Assembly (NCBI RefSeq): GCF_932294415.1 | Contig: NC_065536.1 | Coordinates: 2,790,001-2,854,000 of the forward strand | DNA from: Quercus robur | Taxonomy: Eukaryota > Streptophyta > Magnoliopsida > Fagales > Fagaceae | Direction of reading: 5' to 3' | DNA: 64,000 nt | Part shown: piece after piece, positions 1-11,769 of the stretch | Layout of the letters: the number at the start of each line of letters is the position of its first letter | How positions within the stretch are numbered: position 1 is the first letter of the stretch | Made by a program: the position numbers and the translations under genes | Notes under the pieces: generated by a model | The model's database searches: none | Told to the model about the DNA's origin: nothing | What the model saw: only the letters and a program-made list of their open reading frames with translations

Positions 1-1697
1 AGAGTTGTGAAATTATATAAAAAACAATCGTTTAGTTATTATCTCTAAAATATTCAAAATTAAGTTACATATATTATGTTCAAATTAGATCATAACATTC
101 TAAAAAAAACTCGTTTAAAATAATAAATGTTACATCAAGCAAATTATGGTAATAGATTATAAATGTTGCACTGTATGTCAATAGTAATAGATAATAAATG
201 TTGCATCCGGAAAAGTATGGTTTTAGAGACTGAACGGCTGCATTTCAAAATTTTCACTAAATTCACAATTTCGCTTTTTGGGTTGGCTAATGTGTTTTTT
301 GGGTCCAAAAATTTGAACCAAATGGGCACTAAATTGTACTATTTGTACAACACAAAAGTGTTGCCATATAGCACCGTAAAAACATTAAATTTATTAACAT
401 AATTTGGTTGATGTGAAACTGTTTTGCCAACATTTCAAGAAGTTTAGAAAACTACATCAATTAACAAAAAATTCTATACAAATTTAGGAGAAATTTTATT
501 ATTTAATTTAATCATATGGATTTTTTTTTTTAAACAAAAAAAAAAAGAAAAAAAAAAAAAAATGGTCTTATATATAGTGTTAGCACTATGTCGCTCAACC
601 TAAAGTGTCATACGTAATAAGACTTGTAGTTAAAATTACTAATATATTTTGTTGGCTCTAAATAAAACTCCATTAATCACAGTTTCAAGAAATTTATAAT
701 GGGTTGCATTATCTAATTTAATAATGTATTATGTTTTTATTGTTTCTATGAAACTTCGGTCTTTCACAATATGCTTTCTTCCACATTACTTAACGTAACT
801 TTCATTATTTAATTTCAATCATATTATTATTATTATTATTATTTTAGGAAACAATATTACTTATTAAAACACACAAACATGAAAGTAATATATAGAGTTT
901 TTTAAACGGCTTATAATACATTACATAAACAGAGTACAACTACAAAATGACCTAACCTTTATAGTGAATTTTTTTTTTTTTTTTTTAGATATGAGATTTG
1001 ATTAATTAGTGTATTGCACAAACATAATACTATTTAAAGTTTAAACAGTAGAAATCCAAACAAGAATAGTAATTATCAACGTGTTGAAAATTAACTCAAA
1101 TTTTCTATTTTGGACTTTCATACTTAAATAAATATTTTTTTAGGTGGAAAGAAAAATTATTCCTTCTCAAATAAAGTAACTTAATCATTATTTTCCACCA
1201 AAGAAAAAGTCTTATTGCCTTTTCTATAGGCAGTATGTAAAGGATTTAGGGATTAATTTAGGCCCAACAGACGTACCCATGTTGTTCTTTTGGATTAAAA
1301 GATACCCATGTGTGTGAGTTAATAGTTTTTTTGAGTGAGAAAGAACACCATCAGATGTGCTTGAGGTTTTGGAACTGAGTATATAAGTTTTTTTTTTTTT
1401 TTTGAGTGATGATAACCAGTTATGTGATCATAATCAACTAAAGAAAAGAATCTCTTCAAAAAAGAAAAGTCTCAACTTATAGTTGTCTGCACGTTGACAT
1501 TTTTGTCTGCACGTTGATAACTATAAGTTGAGACTATTTTCTTTTTTTTATTAGAAGAAGTTTAGATTTCAACCTTCAAAAACAGTGACAGCATCTTTTT
1601 TGAGCTGCCCTTCAGCCTTATAACTTCCTTCATGGCCCAAAACTATGTTAACCAAATACTGCTTCTTTTTTTAAGTATGTTTATATTATACTTGTAA
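1..1697. other. AT-rich intergenic DNA
   Basis: No gene is recognised here. The stretch is AT-rich with poly-A and poly-T tracts, for example near 520-560 and 970-990. Every open frame is short and has no family resemblance. The only distinct structure is the hairpin at 1469-1534, listed separately. Confidence 0.6.
1469..1534. repeat. Perfect 16-bp inverted repeat enclosing a direct repeat
   Basis: GTCTCAACTTATAGTT (1469-1484) is the exact reverse complement of AACTATAAGTTGAGAC (1519-1534). The 34-bp loop holds two copies of TGTCTGCACGTTGA. The whole would fold as a stem-loop. Its origin is unknown. It could be the remnant of a small foldback element. Confidence 0.75.
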
Positions 1698-2884
1698 GAG
1701 CACTCACAGTAAAGGTGCTATAACTACTATAATGCTATTTTTACAACTAAAATATCAAGATGCAAGTTACAGCAAAAGAGCTATACTTAAAAAATTTTAG
1801 CAACAGAGTTACAATAAGTTGTCATCTTTAAGAACCTACTGTAACTCCAAACTTATAAATAAAACTAATATTTTATTTGATCTCTCTCCTCCTTTATTTA
1901 AAAAAATATTTTTCCTTTCTCTTTTTCTTTCTTCCCTCTCTTTTCTGCCGTTTCTCCCTATCAGAATTTTTTTTTTTGCTCTCTTCTTCTTCTCTCTTTT
2001 CTTCTCCTCTCCTCTGATCTGTTTCTCTCTTCTTCTTCTTCTTTTTTTTCTTTTTTTTTTCTTTCTTCTTTTCCTCTATTTTCTTATCCTCTATTCAGTG
2101 TTTTTTTTTCTTTTCCCTTCTCTCTTTTCACTGGTTCTCTTTCCCTTTCACCAGTGGATCGTGGTGGTGGTGGATCATGGATCGCGACTGAGATTTGGTC
2201 TGGTTTTGGTTGATTTGGTGGGTTTTGGGTTTTGATTTGGGTTGAGGTTGTGGGTGGTGCGTCAGGTGGCTTTGGTTGGGTTGAAGTTTTGGGTTATGGT
2301 TTCGATTGGTTGATTCAGGTGATTTGGGTTGAGGTTGTGGGTTGCGGCTAGATCATGGATCGCGGCTGAGATTGGGTTTTGATTTGGATTGAGGTTGTGG
2401 GTTGAGCTTCAATGGCTTGATTTCGGTGAGAGGTGAGTCACGGTGACTATGTTGTATTTGTGGCTGTGGTTGAGAGGTGGAAGAGGAAGGTGGTGGTGGC
2501 TACATTGTGGGGGTTTTTTTTTTTTTTTTTGTGGTTAGTGGTTGCAGGTTGAGAAGTGGTGGAAGAGGAAGGTTGTTGGGGCCTGGATTGTTTTTTTTTT
2601 TTTTTTTTTTTTTTTTTTTGTTTCTGTTGTGGTTTGTGGTTGTGGTTGGTGGGGCAATAGTGGAGGTGGTGGAGGTGACTGTTGCTGTTGTGTAGTGATG
2701 GATTGGTTTTTGTGGTGGTTGTTTATCATTATTTTAATGAGTTATTTATATTATTTTAAATGAGTTTTTAAAAATATAAAACTTTTGTTGTAGGGTGTAT
2801 TATAAAGTGAGTTGTTAAAATAAATAAAATAGTGTTTTGAGTTGTTAAAAGCTAAATTTTATAGATGCTCTATTGTGAATACTC
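1698..2884. mobile_element. Non-autonomous PIF/Harbinger-like element, 1.19 kb
   Basis: The left end starts GAGCACTCACAGTAAAGG. The reverse complement of the right end starts GAGTATTCACAATAGAGC. Both continue into AT-rich sequence, giving imperfect terminal inverted repeats. TAA flanks both sides (1695-1697 and 2885-2887), as expected for the TWA target duplication of PIF/Harbinger elements. The interior has no transposase. It holds a pyrimidine-rich tract (about 1880-2150) followed by GT-rich sequence with two copies of GATCATGGATCGCG. The element at 8050-8899 carries related termini. Confidence 0.65.
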
Positions 2885-5174
2885 TAATGTAAAGTTATAT
2901 CAGACATAAAAAAAATTTTAAATATTTTCTTCTTCTTCTTTTCTATCGTTGATGTTGGATCTTCTATTCTTCTTCTTCATGGTGAGGATGAATCTTTTCT
3001 TCTTCTTCTTGTTGACGGTGAAGGTGGTATGTGGAGAGAGAGTTAGGAGCAGATGTGAGAGAAAATGAGTCTTGAGAGAAGATGAGTCTTGAGTTCAGGA
3101 ATGAAACAAAGAGAGGCGCTAATTTCAGATTTGAGGAGAGAGAAAAAAAGAGCGAAATAGGTTTTCATAACTTAATATAATATGTAAGATCATATTAAAA
3201 TAAGATTTACAAAGCTACAATAATCGTGCATATATGCACAGTTACTGTAGCCAGTGTGGATATATGCAAAGTTATGCAAGCATCGATACGGGTCTATTTT
3301 ATACTATATTGTGTAAATTTTTACACATTTTTCATTTTACAACCACTGATGCAATTGCTCTTATTGGCTGCATTTTTTTTCTTCTCATATGTTACGTGTC
3401 CCCTTTGTTAGGAACCTTTATCTCTTTGCCTTGGCCCTTTAGATTTTCTATCGTTCTCTCTCTATCTCTCAAATCTCTCTTTATGTCCATCTCTCTTTCT
3501 CTTTGAAAAATCAGTGCTCTATAGATCATTTTGACCACCATGACCTCAACCCACTCATTAGAGTAATCGTTGATGTCATGACCATCAACCATCTCGAATT
3601 GCCACTACAATTTTAGTCAATTGTAGATCGATCTCTCTCTCTCTCTCAAAATGGGGAGAAAAATGGGTGGGGTTGCCTTTTTTCTATATTAGCAAAATTT
3701 TACACCTTGAAATTATATGTCATTTGTATTGTTTTAAGCTGATGTATTTATTAAATGTCAAATCAAATTGTTGTGTGTATAATTTTTTTTTTGCTAAATG
3801 TCATGTGTGTATAATTAGTCCAAATAAAACATGTCATGTTAATCAAACGCACACAAATGTCTTCATTTCTTGGAAAGTAGGTATATGTTAAAGTCATGTA
3901 GAAACTTCTGTGAAAATGAGGGGGAAAACCACTTTAAAATAGAGTGAACTTGTAGAATTATCTAGTCTCATACAGGGGCAGCTCCAAGACCAGCCCAGGG
4001 GAACCCCCTGATCTGGGCCAAAAAGAAAAATTATATATAATTAAAAAAAAAAATTTTGTTTTGATCCCTACAATAAAAAATTGAACACACTGCCTTTAAA
4101 TTTTTTGCTAAACCCAACTGAAATAAGCTTGAACATGATCCTGTGTTTTTTTTTTTTTTTTTTATCTATATTTATGTTTTACTAGTTTTTTTCTATGTCC
4201 GATCAAGTATTTTGATAAGTGCTCTACATATTTCCAAGTCAAAGAAATTTTATACTACTTACTCCAATTCCAAGAGAGTGACCACGTGTATATTTAAAAA
4301 AACCATACACTTCAAAAGCAAAATTTCATTATTGGAGTATTAATTGTTTCTCTTAATTTCATACTTAGTCCCAGCCCTACTCCTAAGTGTGTTACTGTTC
4401 TTATTTATTCTATATTTTTTATATTCAATTGATATAACTTATAAATATAATAAGTTATTATTAATTTGATAACAATGTATGATTAGTTATTTAATTCTAT
4501 TTGTTTATGCATTCAATGATTGTTGTCTTAATGATCAATACTTCAAAATTAAATTTGCACAAAGCATAACAAAACAAAAGAACCTCAAATAAAATTGCAA
4601 AAGAAGAATAAATATCAGCACAACGTTCAATCTTATGCTAATTATATCCCAAAGATATCATAAAAAACAATCACATGTAAATGTTTTTAGTTCCGTTAAT
4701 TTACAATGAAGACTCAAAACTAAAACAATCTTTAAGTATATAACAATATATATATATATATATATAATTACAAAGACTTGTAGTGCATCAAATTGGGAAG
4801 AGAAAAATTTTAAGAGAGAACCCCCAATTCTCAAAAATGAAATTGAATCTAACCAAAATACCTAAATCCATACCAATCCAACTAAAATAACCAGAACTAA
4901 GTCATATTTCATACACACAAAAAACCAAATCTAAGATAGATAACTGATATTAAAAACCATTCTAATCCAAATTCCTTACTCAAAACCGAATCTAGGCCAA
5001 AACCTGAAATCAATCCAATTTAACCAAAATACCCAGACTTAAATCATATTTGACCCCAAATTTAAAGAACCAAAAAATGGAAACTATACCGGTGGAGGGT
5101 ATAGGGTCTGATGGAGGCAAAGGCATGACTGACTTCTCAAATTTTTTCTCTCTCCACTTTCTATGCCTAACAGG

Positions 5175-5208
<34 letters not shown>

Positions 5209-8049
5209 TTTCTGTTTGGATGAGTTTAATGTTTGATTCTTTTAAGCAGCTAGTTTTCTTTTTATACCAAGAGGCTATTAAACTGTGTTGCAGTGCTGCT
5301 GAAACAATATAATTTATCATTTTTTTAATTGTAAACATGGCAGATTTTTAGATAGGCTTTTTTCTTACGTGGCAGTATGAACTTAATTGTAGGAAAAAAC
5401 TTCTGCTATTATATATAGCATTAGACTAGCATTTAACATGCGCAATGCATGAGAACATTTTACATATTTAAAATACCACCAATTTGACATAACAATACAA
5501 TAAAATATATTAAAATTCATCCGGGTAATGTAGTACATCCATTCATTTGTTCTACTTGTAATATGCTTTTCTACACTACTGACCATACATGAATAAGTGA
5601 AGATTACAAAATATAATATCTAACAAATGGGTGAAAATATTAAAGCATATAAACATGTTCCCATTTTTTTCTAAAGTTCCAAAAGCTTCTAATAATATTT
5701 AAGGCACTCTGCATGATGTACAACAATTAATATTTTTATCAAAGGCTTTCTTAATGCCAATCACTTCAAAAAAAATGACAATTGTGCGATATAGAGTCAA
5801 GTTCAATAACAATGTCAAAAGTCCAAAATTCCCCATAGCAGAAATTAAGTCTAAGAACTCATTAACCAAAAAACAATTTAGTGATCTTAGCCATATTCTG
5901 GCCCTAATGAACTGTAAGTGCTAGCTCTGTTTCACTTGGATGAATTGAGCTTTCACCATTCACCTACAAAAACTCTAGTATGTATAGAAATCCCCTCAAA
6001 TGTAGTACATCTTGAACATGCCAACTACAAAGGTATACACAATAGGAACAAACTGGATTCTATGGTGTGCTATAAGGGTGATTGTTGTCCAACTGGAGGC
6101 AATAGCATAATGAAGACCTATTTAAATGTAACCTTTGAAAAGATAGAAATGAATACAACCTTTTGAGCTCCATGTTCCAAAAAAAAAAAAATTCTTTAGT
6201 AGAAGTGCACTTCTATTCATAATCCATTCAAACTATTATAAGATCGTTTATAGCCTTAGCACTAAGCAACAGAATCACTTACTCCTGCTAGGGAAATTCA
6301 AATTGGGATGTAGACACCCAAGATTGATGTTCTAATCTTAAATAGATAAAAAAATGCATTGAACAAAGTTAACAAATGCAATTTTTAATACACAAACAGC
6401 ATCTAAATTAAATCTTTGAAAACCATAAAAGAACAAAAGAACCTAAAATAAAATTGGAAAAGAAAAAAAAATACATATTTTTTCTCTTCCAAGTTACACC
6501 TTGCTCAATCTTTTGTAGTCTGAATTCTAAGAATGCATCTTACAATTCCAGCCACCAAATCTCCACCATGGAAATTTCAAGTGTGTAATGGTCATAAGCA
6601 CTATAGTGTCAAGCAAATTTTTATTAATAATTAAGAGCATATAATTCTTGTAATTCAAATAGTTTTATTTTTTGATAAGTTGTAATTCAAATAGTTCTTT
6701 AGTAATTTTTAACCGATATCCAAAGTTGAAGTACATTCTGGAGGAAATGCATCTAAAATCTCATCTTGAACAAATTTAAACACATCAAGTAGTTAAAATA
6801 TTTTTTTGTTTTCTTAACTTTTTACATCAGAGAACAGATTTTATGCTAAAATTCCTTCTTTCACCAAGTATAGACATTTCCTTCACTTTAGATAGACTAT
6901 TATTTCTGCTTTAATTTCATAGTTATTTTTTTTTTTTTTTTAGGTAGGAAGAAACTTCTTAGTGTATGAACATTCAACATAGTTGTCCAAATTCACCTGA
7001 GACACTGTACACACACCATGTCCTCTATTCCTTAATTTGTCTTTTTGACTCTTTCCTATTAAAATAAAAATAAAATTAAAACGCATGGCAGAAAGAAAAA
7101 AAAAAAAAAAAAAAAAACCATTACTGAACAACACTAAAACAAAATCGCAGGTTGTGCACAACAGCTTATTTTATGACATGAAGAGATTACAAATCAGGCT
7201 TCAATCCGAGATCTGTGGGATCCATTTGTATTTATAAAAATCTGGAACTGGATTAACAGATTATCACTAATTCTACATACATAAGTTGTTAGATGGGTTA
7301 GTAGTATTGTTAAGTTTTTGTAAATACTCTGTTTTGGAGGCTTTTGTTGCTATTCTTCTTGAAGGTGCAGGAGCATTTGTGTTTTTTTCAATAAAATTTT
7401 CTTACAGAATTCTAAAAAAAGAAAAAAAAAAATTAACTATAGCATTAAAAAAACCCAAACAAAGGTTCTTTTTTTTTTTTCTACCTTGACAAGTTCACCA
7501 TTCGACCTGAGGTTAATCTTCTGCGTTAGTCCTATATTCCTGAAATCATTCAAAATGTTAAAAGACAAACAGAGAATACAAACTGAAAAGACAAAGCTTT
7601 GATACAAAAACCCAAAACACAAATCTAACCAAAAAACCTAAAACCCAACCAAAATACCCAAAACTAAGTCATAAATCTTAGTTATACTCAAATCAAAGGA
7701 AAACATTCTAGCTTTGAGACAGAAACCCAAAAACCTAAATCAAAACCAACCCAACCAAAATACCCAAAACTAACTCATATTCTTAGTTCATAACCAATTC
7801 AAAGGGAAAAATAATTTTAAAAAATTAAAAAATAAAATAAAAGCAGCGAAAAAAGCATGCTAACCTTCAGAATATACTATTGCAGAGATGAAATGGGGCA
7901 GAGAACAAACAGAGTAGATGGCAGTTAGAATGAATATTGAAAAGATGGAGGGAAGGGTTTTTCTTTTGCTGGTATGTGTTGAACGAATAGGTTTAACATT
8001 TGATTTTTAGAGTTTTTAGACTCGCACGGTACAACCTTTTGCGTTTTAA
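2885..8049. other. Intergenic DNA with diverged repeats
   Basis: No gene is recognised. The right side of a third GAGCA-type terminus may lie at about 3340-3365, where the reverse complement reads AAGAGCAATTGCATCAGTGG, but I found no left partner. A pure (TC)n microsatellite lies at about 5177-5208. CAGGGGCAGCTCCAAG near 3974 resembles a hAT terminus, but no convincing partner or target duplication was found. Sequence near 4375-4530 recurs, diverged, near 14825-15000. Confidence 0.5.
4560..5405. repeat. Diverged non-coding duplication (partner 6430-9005)
   Basis: Several landmarks recur in the same order in the two places. One is AACAAAAGAACCT with an A-rich tail (about 4570 and 6433). Another is a block of 'AACCAAAATACC' phrases (4850-5040 and 7625-7770). 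The third is 'TGGCAGA..TTTTA..TAGGC' followed by 'TTTTTCTTAC' (5338-5370 and 8912-8942). The partner copy is interrupted by the element at 8050-8899. The similarity is diverged, so this is an old duplication or two copies of an unnamed long repeat. Confidence 0.5.
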
Positions 8050-8899
8050 GAGCATTCACAGCCGTGGATCTATAATTTTAACTATTTAGTACTAATAAAA
8101 GTTACTTTATCTATTTTACCTATAGACATATTGTAGCAGTGGATCTATTTCAGCTTTCAACACAATAAAATAATATAAATATTACATTAAAATATTATAA
8201 CCACTACAATAAAATAATATAAATACCAATACCAAAAAAAAACCACAACACCGACCACAACCACCTCTACCAACAGCCACAGCCACAGCCACCACCACCA
8301 CCACCACCAGTCCATAGCAGGGAAGGGAAAAAAAAAAAAAAAAACCCCAAAGCTTGATTGACGGAAAAACCCACGAAACCCACGACGAGGAAGGCAGCGG
8401 CGGCTTCGACGATGAAACCCAGAGAAACCAAGAGCTTGGATCGACGATCGACGATGAAACCCAACGGCGGCTTGGGGCTTGGGGACGGATTGGGTGAGCT
8501 GGGCGATAGGGCTTGGGGTAGGTCGGCGAGCTGGCTCGGCGGAACAGATCGGCAATGAGGGAGTTGGCTGGCGAGCTGAGGGATAACGGAGATGAGTGAG
8601 CTGGCCGACGAGCTGGAGAGAAAAAAAAATTGAGGAAGAAAGAAGAGAAGCTGGAGAGAGAGAGAGAGAAGAAAATGAAAAAAAAATAAAGAAAGCAGTA
8701 TTATTTTAATCCGGAGGATGAATAAAAAATTAATTTTTTTTTAAGATGTTTGCTACAGTGCACATCTATCTATAGATGTGCACTATAACAGTTCAGCTAA
8801 AATTTATGCCTATGCCTCCACTGCTGCATGGCCCTTTTTGGTATTTTGGTGGAGCTAAAATAGCATTATAGCTATTTAGCTCCACTACTACAAATGCTC
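8050..8899. mobile_element. Non-autonomous PIF/Harbinger-like element, 850 bp
   Basis: The left end reads GAGCATTCACAGCCGTGGAT and the reverse complement of the right end reads GAGCATTTGTAGTAGTGGAG. The flanks are TAA on both sides (8047-8049 and 8900-8902). The GC-rich middle (about 8390-8600) has short open frames on both strands, but none resembles a protein family, so I do not call them genes. A near-perfect 26-bp palindrome, starting GTGCACATCTAT and ending ATAGATGTGCAC, lies at 8758-8783. Confidence 0.7.
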
Positions 8900-9380
8900 T
8901 AACTTTTAAAGTGGCAGAATTTTAAATAGGCCTTTTTCTTACATGGAAGAACAACCTTAATTTTAAGATTCAACTTTCTCAACTTCTACTGTTATATATA
9001 GTATATAATATGATATATTCATAGTTTCAAATTTTTTATAGTATATTTCGCAGTTATTTGCATTGTCATATTCACAAAAGTAAGAGAAAATTAAAGTCTT
9101 AGAATATTTCATATCTCTAAACCATATTCTAAGTTTCTAACAAAAAGAATTTAAAAATTAATTTATTAATTAATTAAAAATAAAAACCCCACAAGCAGAG
9201 GAGAGTCACCTCAAAAGGATAAGAGCACAAAGTTAATAAAAGATGTATTTTAAAATATAAAAATAAAAAAGGGGGCTAAACAAATCAAAAATATAAAAAA
9301 GTGTGAAAAGAAGATGACTAGAGAAATGACACCTTGTAAAAAGTCCAGCTCAAAAATTGATGGAGACTGGGAGCTTTCAT
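8900..9380. other. AT-rich intergenic DNA
   Basis: Nothing recognisable beyond the end of the duplicated block described for 4560-5405. There is no gene-like frame. Confidence 0.5.
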
Positions 9381-10200
9381 CTTTTTTTTTTTTTTATAAG
9401 TAAGAAGAAAATATTATTGAAAAAGGAATAGCTAGAAAAATACATAGAGTTCATGGTAATGAACAAAGAGTAAAAAGAAACAAAAAGTAACAAGTAGCCA
9501 CTAAGCTACTCTAAGAGATAAAAGAAAATCCATAAGTGTAGAACAATCCGAGAGACCCCAACACTGAGAGCAATCAAAGAGGGTCTGTTGGCATAAATCT
9601 AACAATTGAACCAAAGATTTCCCACTATCCTCAAAAGAACACCAATTCCGTTCAGTCCAAATAGTCCACATTAAACATCCTGGAACCAAATTCCAAACAT
9701 CGGAATTGTGCTTCCCAAGCCAATGATACCAACAAAATAATAAGTCCGCAACTGAACCTGGCATGACCCAATCGATCCAAACAATCAAAGCATATACATC
9801 CACAAAGAATGAGCTACCAGAAAAAAAATTAGCAGGTGATCCACAAATTCCTCATTACAACAGCACATACAACAACAATTCAATAAAAGGTGACCACGAA
9901 ACATAAAATTATCCAAAGTTAGAATCTAACCATAAGTTGTAGTCCACATAAAGAATGCCACCCTTTTAGGAACCTTAACTTTCCACATGACCTTCCAAGG
10001 GAAAGTAGAAAGAGTTGCATTTCGAATCTTATGAATCTTATGATAAAAAGACCGAATGTCAAACTTCCCACTTCCATTAAGACGCCAACAAAGACTGTCA
10101 CAACCTTCACCCCTAGGAATCCGAGTTTGGAAGATGAATAGAAGAATGGCACCTTGAAAAGCCTTGATCCATACTCTCACAATGTAAATACCGTGCAAGA
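9381..10200 (-). mobile_element. 5'-truncated L1-type LINE, 3' end of ORF2
   Basis: Minus-strand frames match the C-terminal part of plant LINE ORF2, downstream of the reverse transcriptase. Around 10198-9926 the peptide holds SFYHKIHKI, FPWKVMWKVKVPKRVAFFMW, the zinc-binding RVT domain (zf-RVT). Around 9803-9501 the peptide continues with GSVADLLF, WLGKHNSDVWNLVPGCLMW and IWTERN, typical of the ORF2 tail. The T-tract at about 9381-9395 followed by TATAAGTAAGAAG is the A-tail and 3' end read on the plus strand. The frames are discontinuous and the reverse transcriptase and endonuclease are absent, so the copy is dead. I found no clear target duplication. Confidence 0.8.
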
Positions 10201-11769
10201 ATACTTTGAATAAAACTCAGAACTAAGGAGCCATGTTTCCCTTACAAAAGAACCCGTGTCATTCTCTGCTAATGTGCATGAGAGATGGTTTTCCAACATG
10301 GATCAAGTACAATTAGTTTTTTTCTCGGAGTGCTTCTACTGGGCACAATGTTGGGCCAGCAACCATTTCAGATTCAAGATATACAGACCAATATATAATT
10401 TCACGAGTTCAAACTACTCGTGAGCCCAATCGAGCACCCCACAAGCCGATCTTGAGGCTCAAATCAAGCTTAAGCTAAGACTGAGCTTTGGTAGTTCCTC
10501 ATTGAGGCAAGCCAAGCCAAAGACACTTGGCTTGTTTACATCCCTAGACTTGCAGTAATCATTCTTTGGTATGGAAGATGAAAGGCTGTAGTAAAGAAGG
10601 ATCATCAAACCAGACAAGGGCGTCTGAGAGAATCTACGTTCAATTATCAATTTTCAACAAGAGAAGTCCAACTAACATGAACAGGATGCTCAATAGGGTA
10701 GGGCAGGGATGCCAAATTCTAGTCTGGACCTTAGACAAGGATATGCCCTGAAGCCTAAATGTCCAAATCCCAAATATGTGCAGTCCCTGATGGTAATAGT
10801 CACCCTCACTGAAGTTGCATTTGAAAATTCTATTATTTCTTCCATTCAAGAAACCTTTTTTTTTCCTGATAAGTACTTCCATTCAAGAGACATATATATT
10901 ACAAGCCCAAAGAAAACACCCATTTGGTTTTGCTAAACCCAGAACATCTATGGTGCAACATTCCAACACTATGTTGGTTGGTGTGAATTTTTCTAGCTAC
11001 TGACATCAAAGACTAGAGGTATCATGTATTTTCTATTGACTTACAGTTCTACTTCCAACCAAGGTAAACCTTGATTGTTAATTATTCCTAAAGACAACCT
11101 TCGATTCCAAACAAGGAAAAAAAAAACGTAAACTGAAGCACATAGATTTAAATAACACTTCTTTATTTACTACAGTTGGTTTTGGACATAAAGAATACAA
11201 GAGGAAAAATCCTCTTGAGTGTTCTTCAATTCTACCTGCAAGTTCCAATCCAGATTTTTCTCCCTTTTCAATCATGTTTCTTCTCCCTTTTTTTTTTTTT
11301 TTTTTAATTACACCAAAAACAGAAAATTTTGTTATTCTTTTTCTTTAGATTTCAGCAAGAACATAATCTTTCCCTTCTCTTTTAATGGCAATAATTCTTC
11401 TCTCTTTGAGAGCAGTATCTGTTGGAGAGATATGTATGACAAGAAACTATCACATAGAGAGAGAATGACATGCATAGGAGAGAAGCAAAAATGAAAAGAT
11501 AAAAACAATGGAGATAGAATCGATCCACTAGTCCGTATATCCCATAATCTATAAAAGGCCCATCTTACCCTCTGTAGTTTTCTAGGACTGGATTGTGCAA
11601 GTAGTGCTACTCCCATGAAATGGTTAAACCGGTTGCTTCCATAAGAAAGCACGGAAAAATCACAAAAAAGGCCCACACTTCCTCTTGTTTATGAGAGAGG
11701 AGAATGAATCACACAACTAATATGACCTTTATCAATAAGGGCATTTTGCTTTAAAGAAGTCAGCCTCCA
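10201..11769. other. Intergenic DNA downstream of the PPR gene
   Basis: No gene is recognised. The part nearest 11769 is presumably the 3' UTR and terminator region of the PPR gene, which is read leftwards. A short hairpin, CAAGCCAAAGACACTTGGCTTG-like, lies at about 10510-10533. Confidence 0.45.

Noticed and set aside
1819-2729. Phe/Leu/Ser-rich and Val/Gly-rich open frames
   Set aside because: They translate pyrimidine-rich and GT-rich low-complexity DNA within a PIF/Harbinger-like element and match no family.
3974-4380. Possible small hAT element starting CAGGGGCAGCTCCAAG
   Set aside because: The candidate right end matches poorly and no 8-bp duplication was found.
8187-8558. Open frames on both strands with Arg/Ala/Gly-rich peptides
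   Set aside because: They come from the GC-rich interior of the element at 8050-8899, with no domain and overlapping frames on opposite strands.
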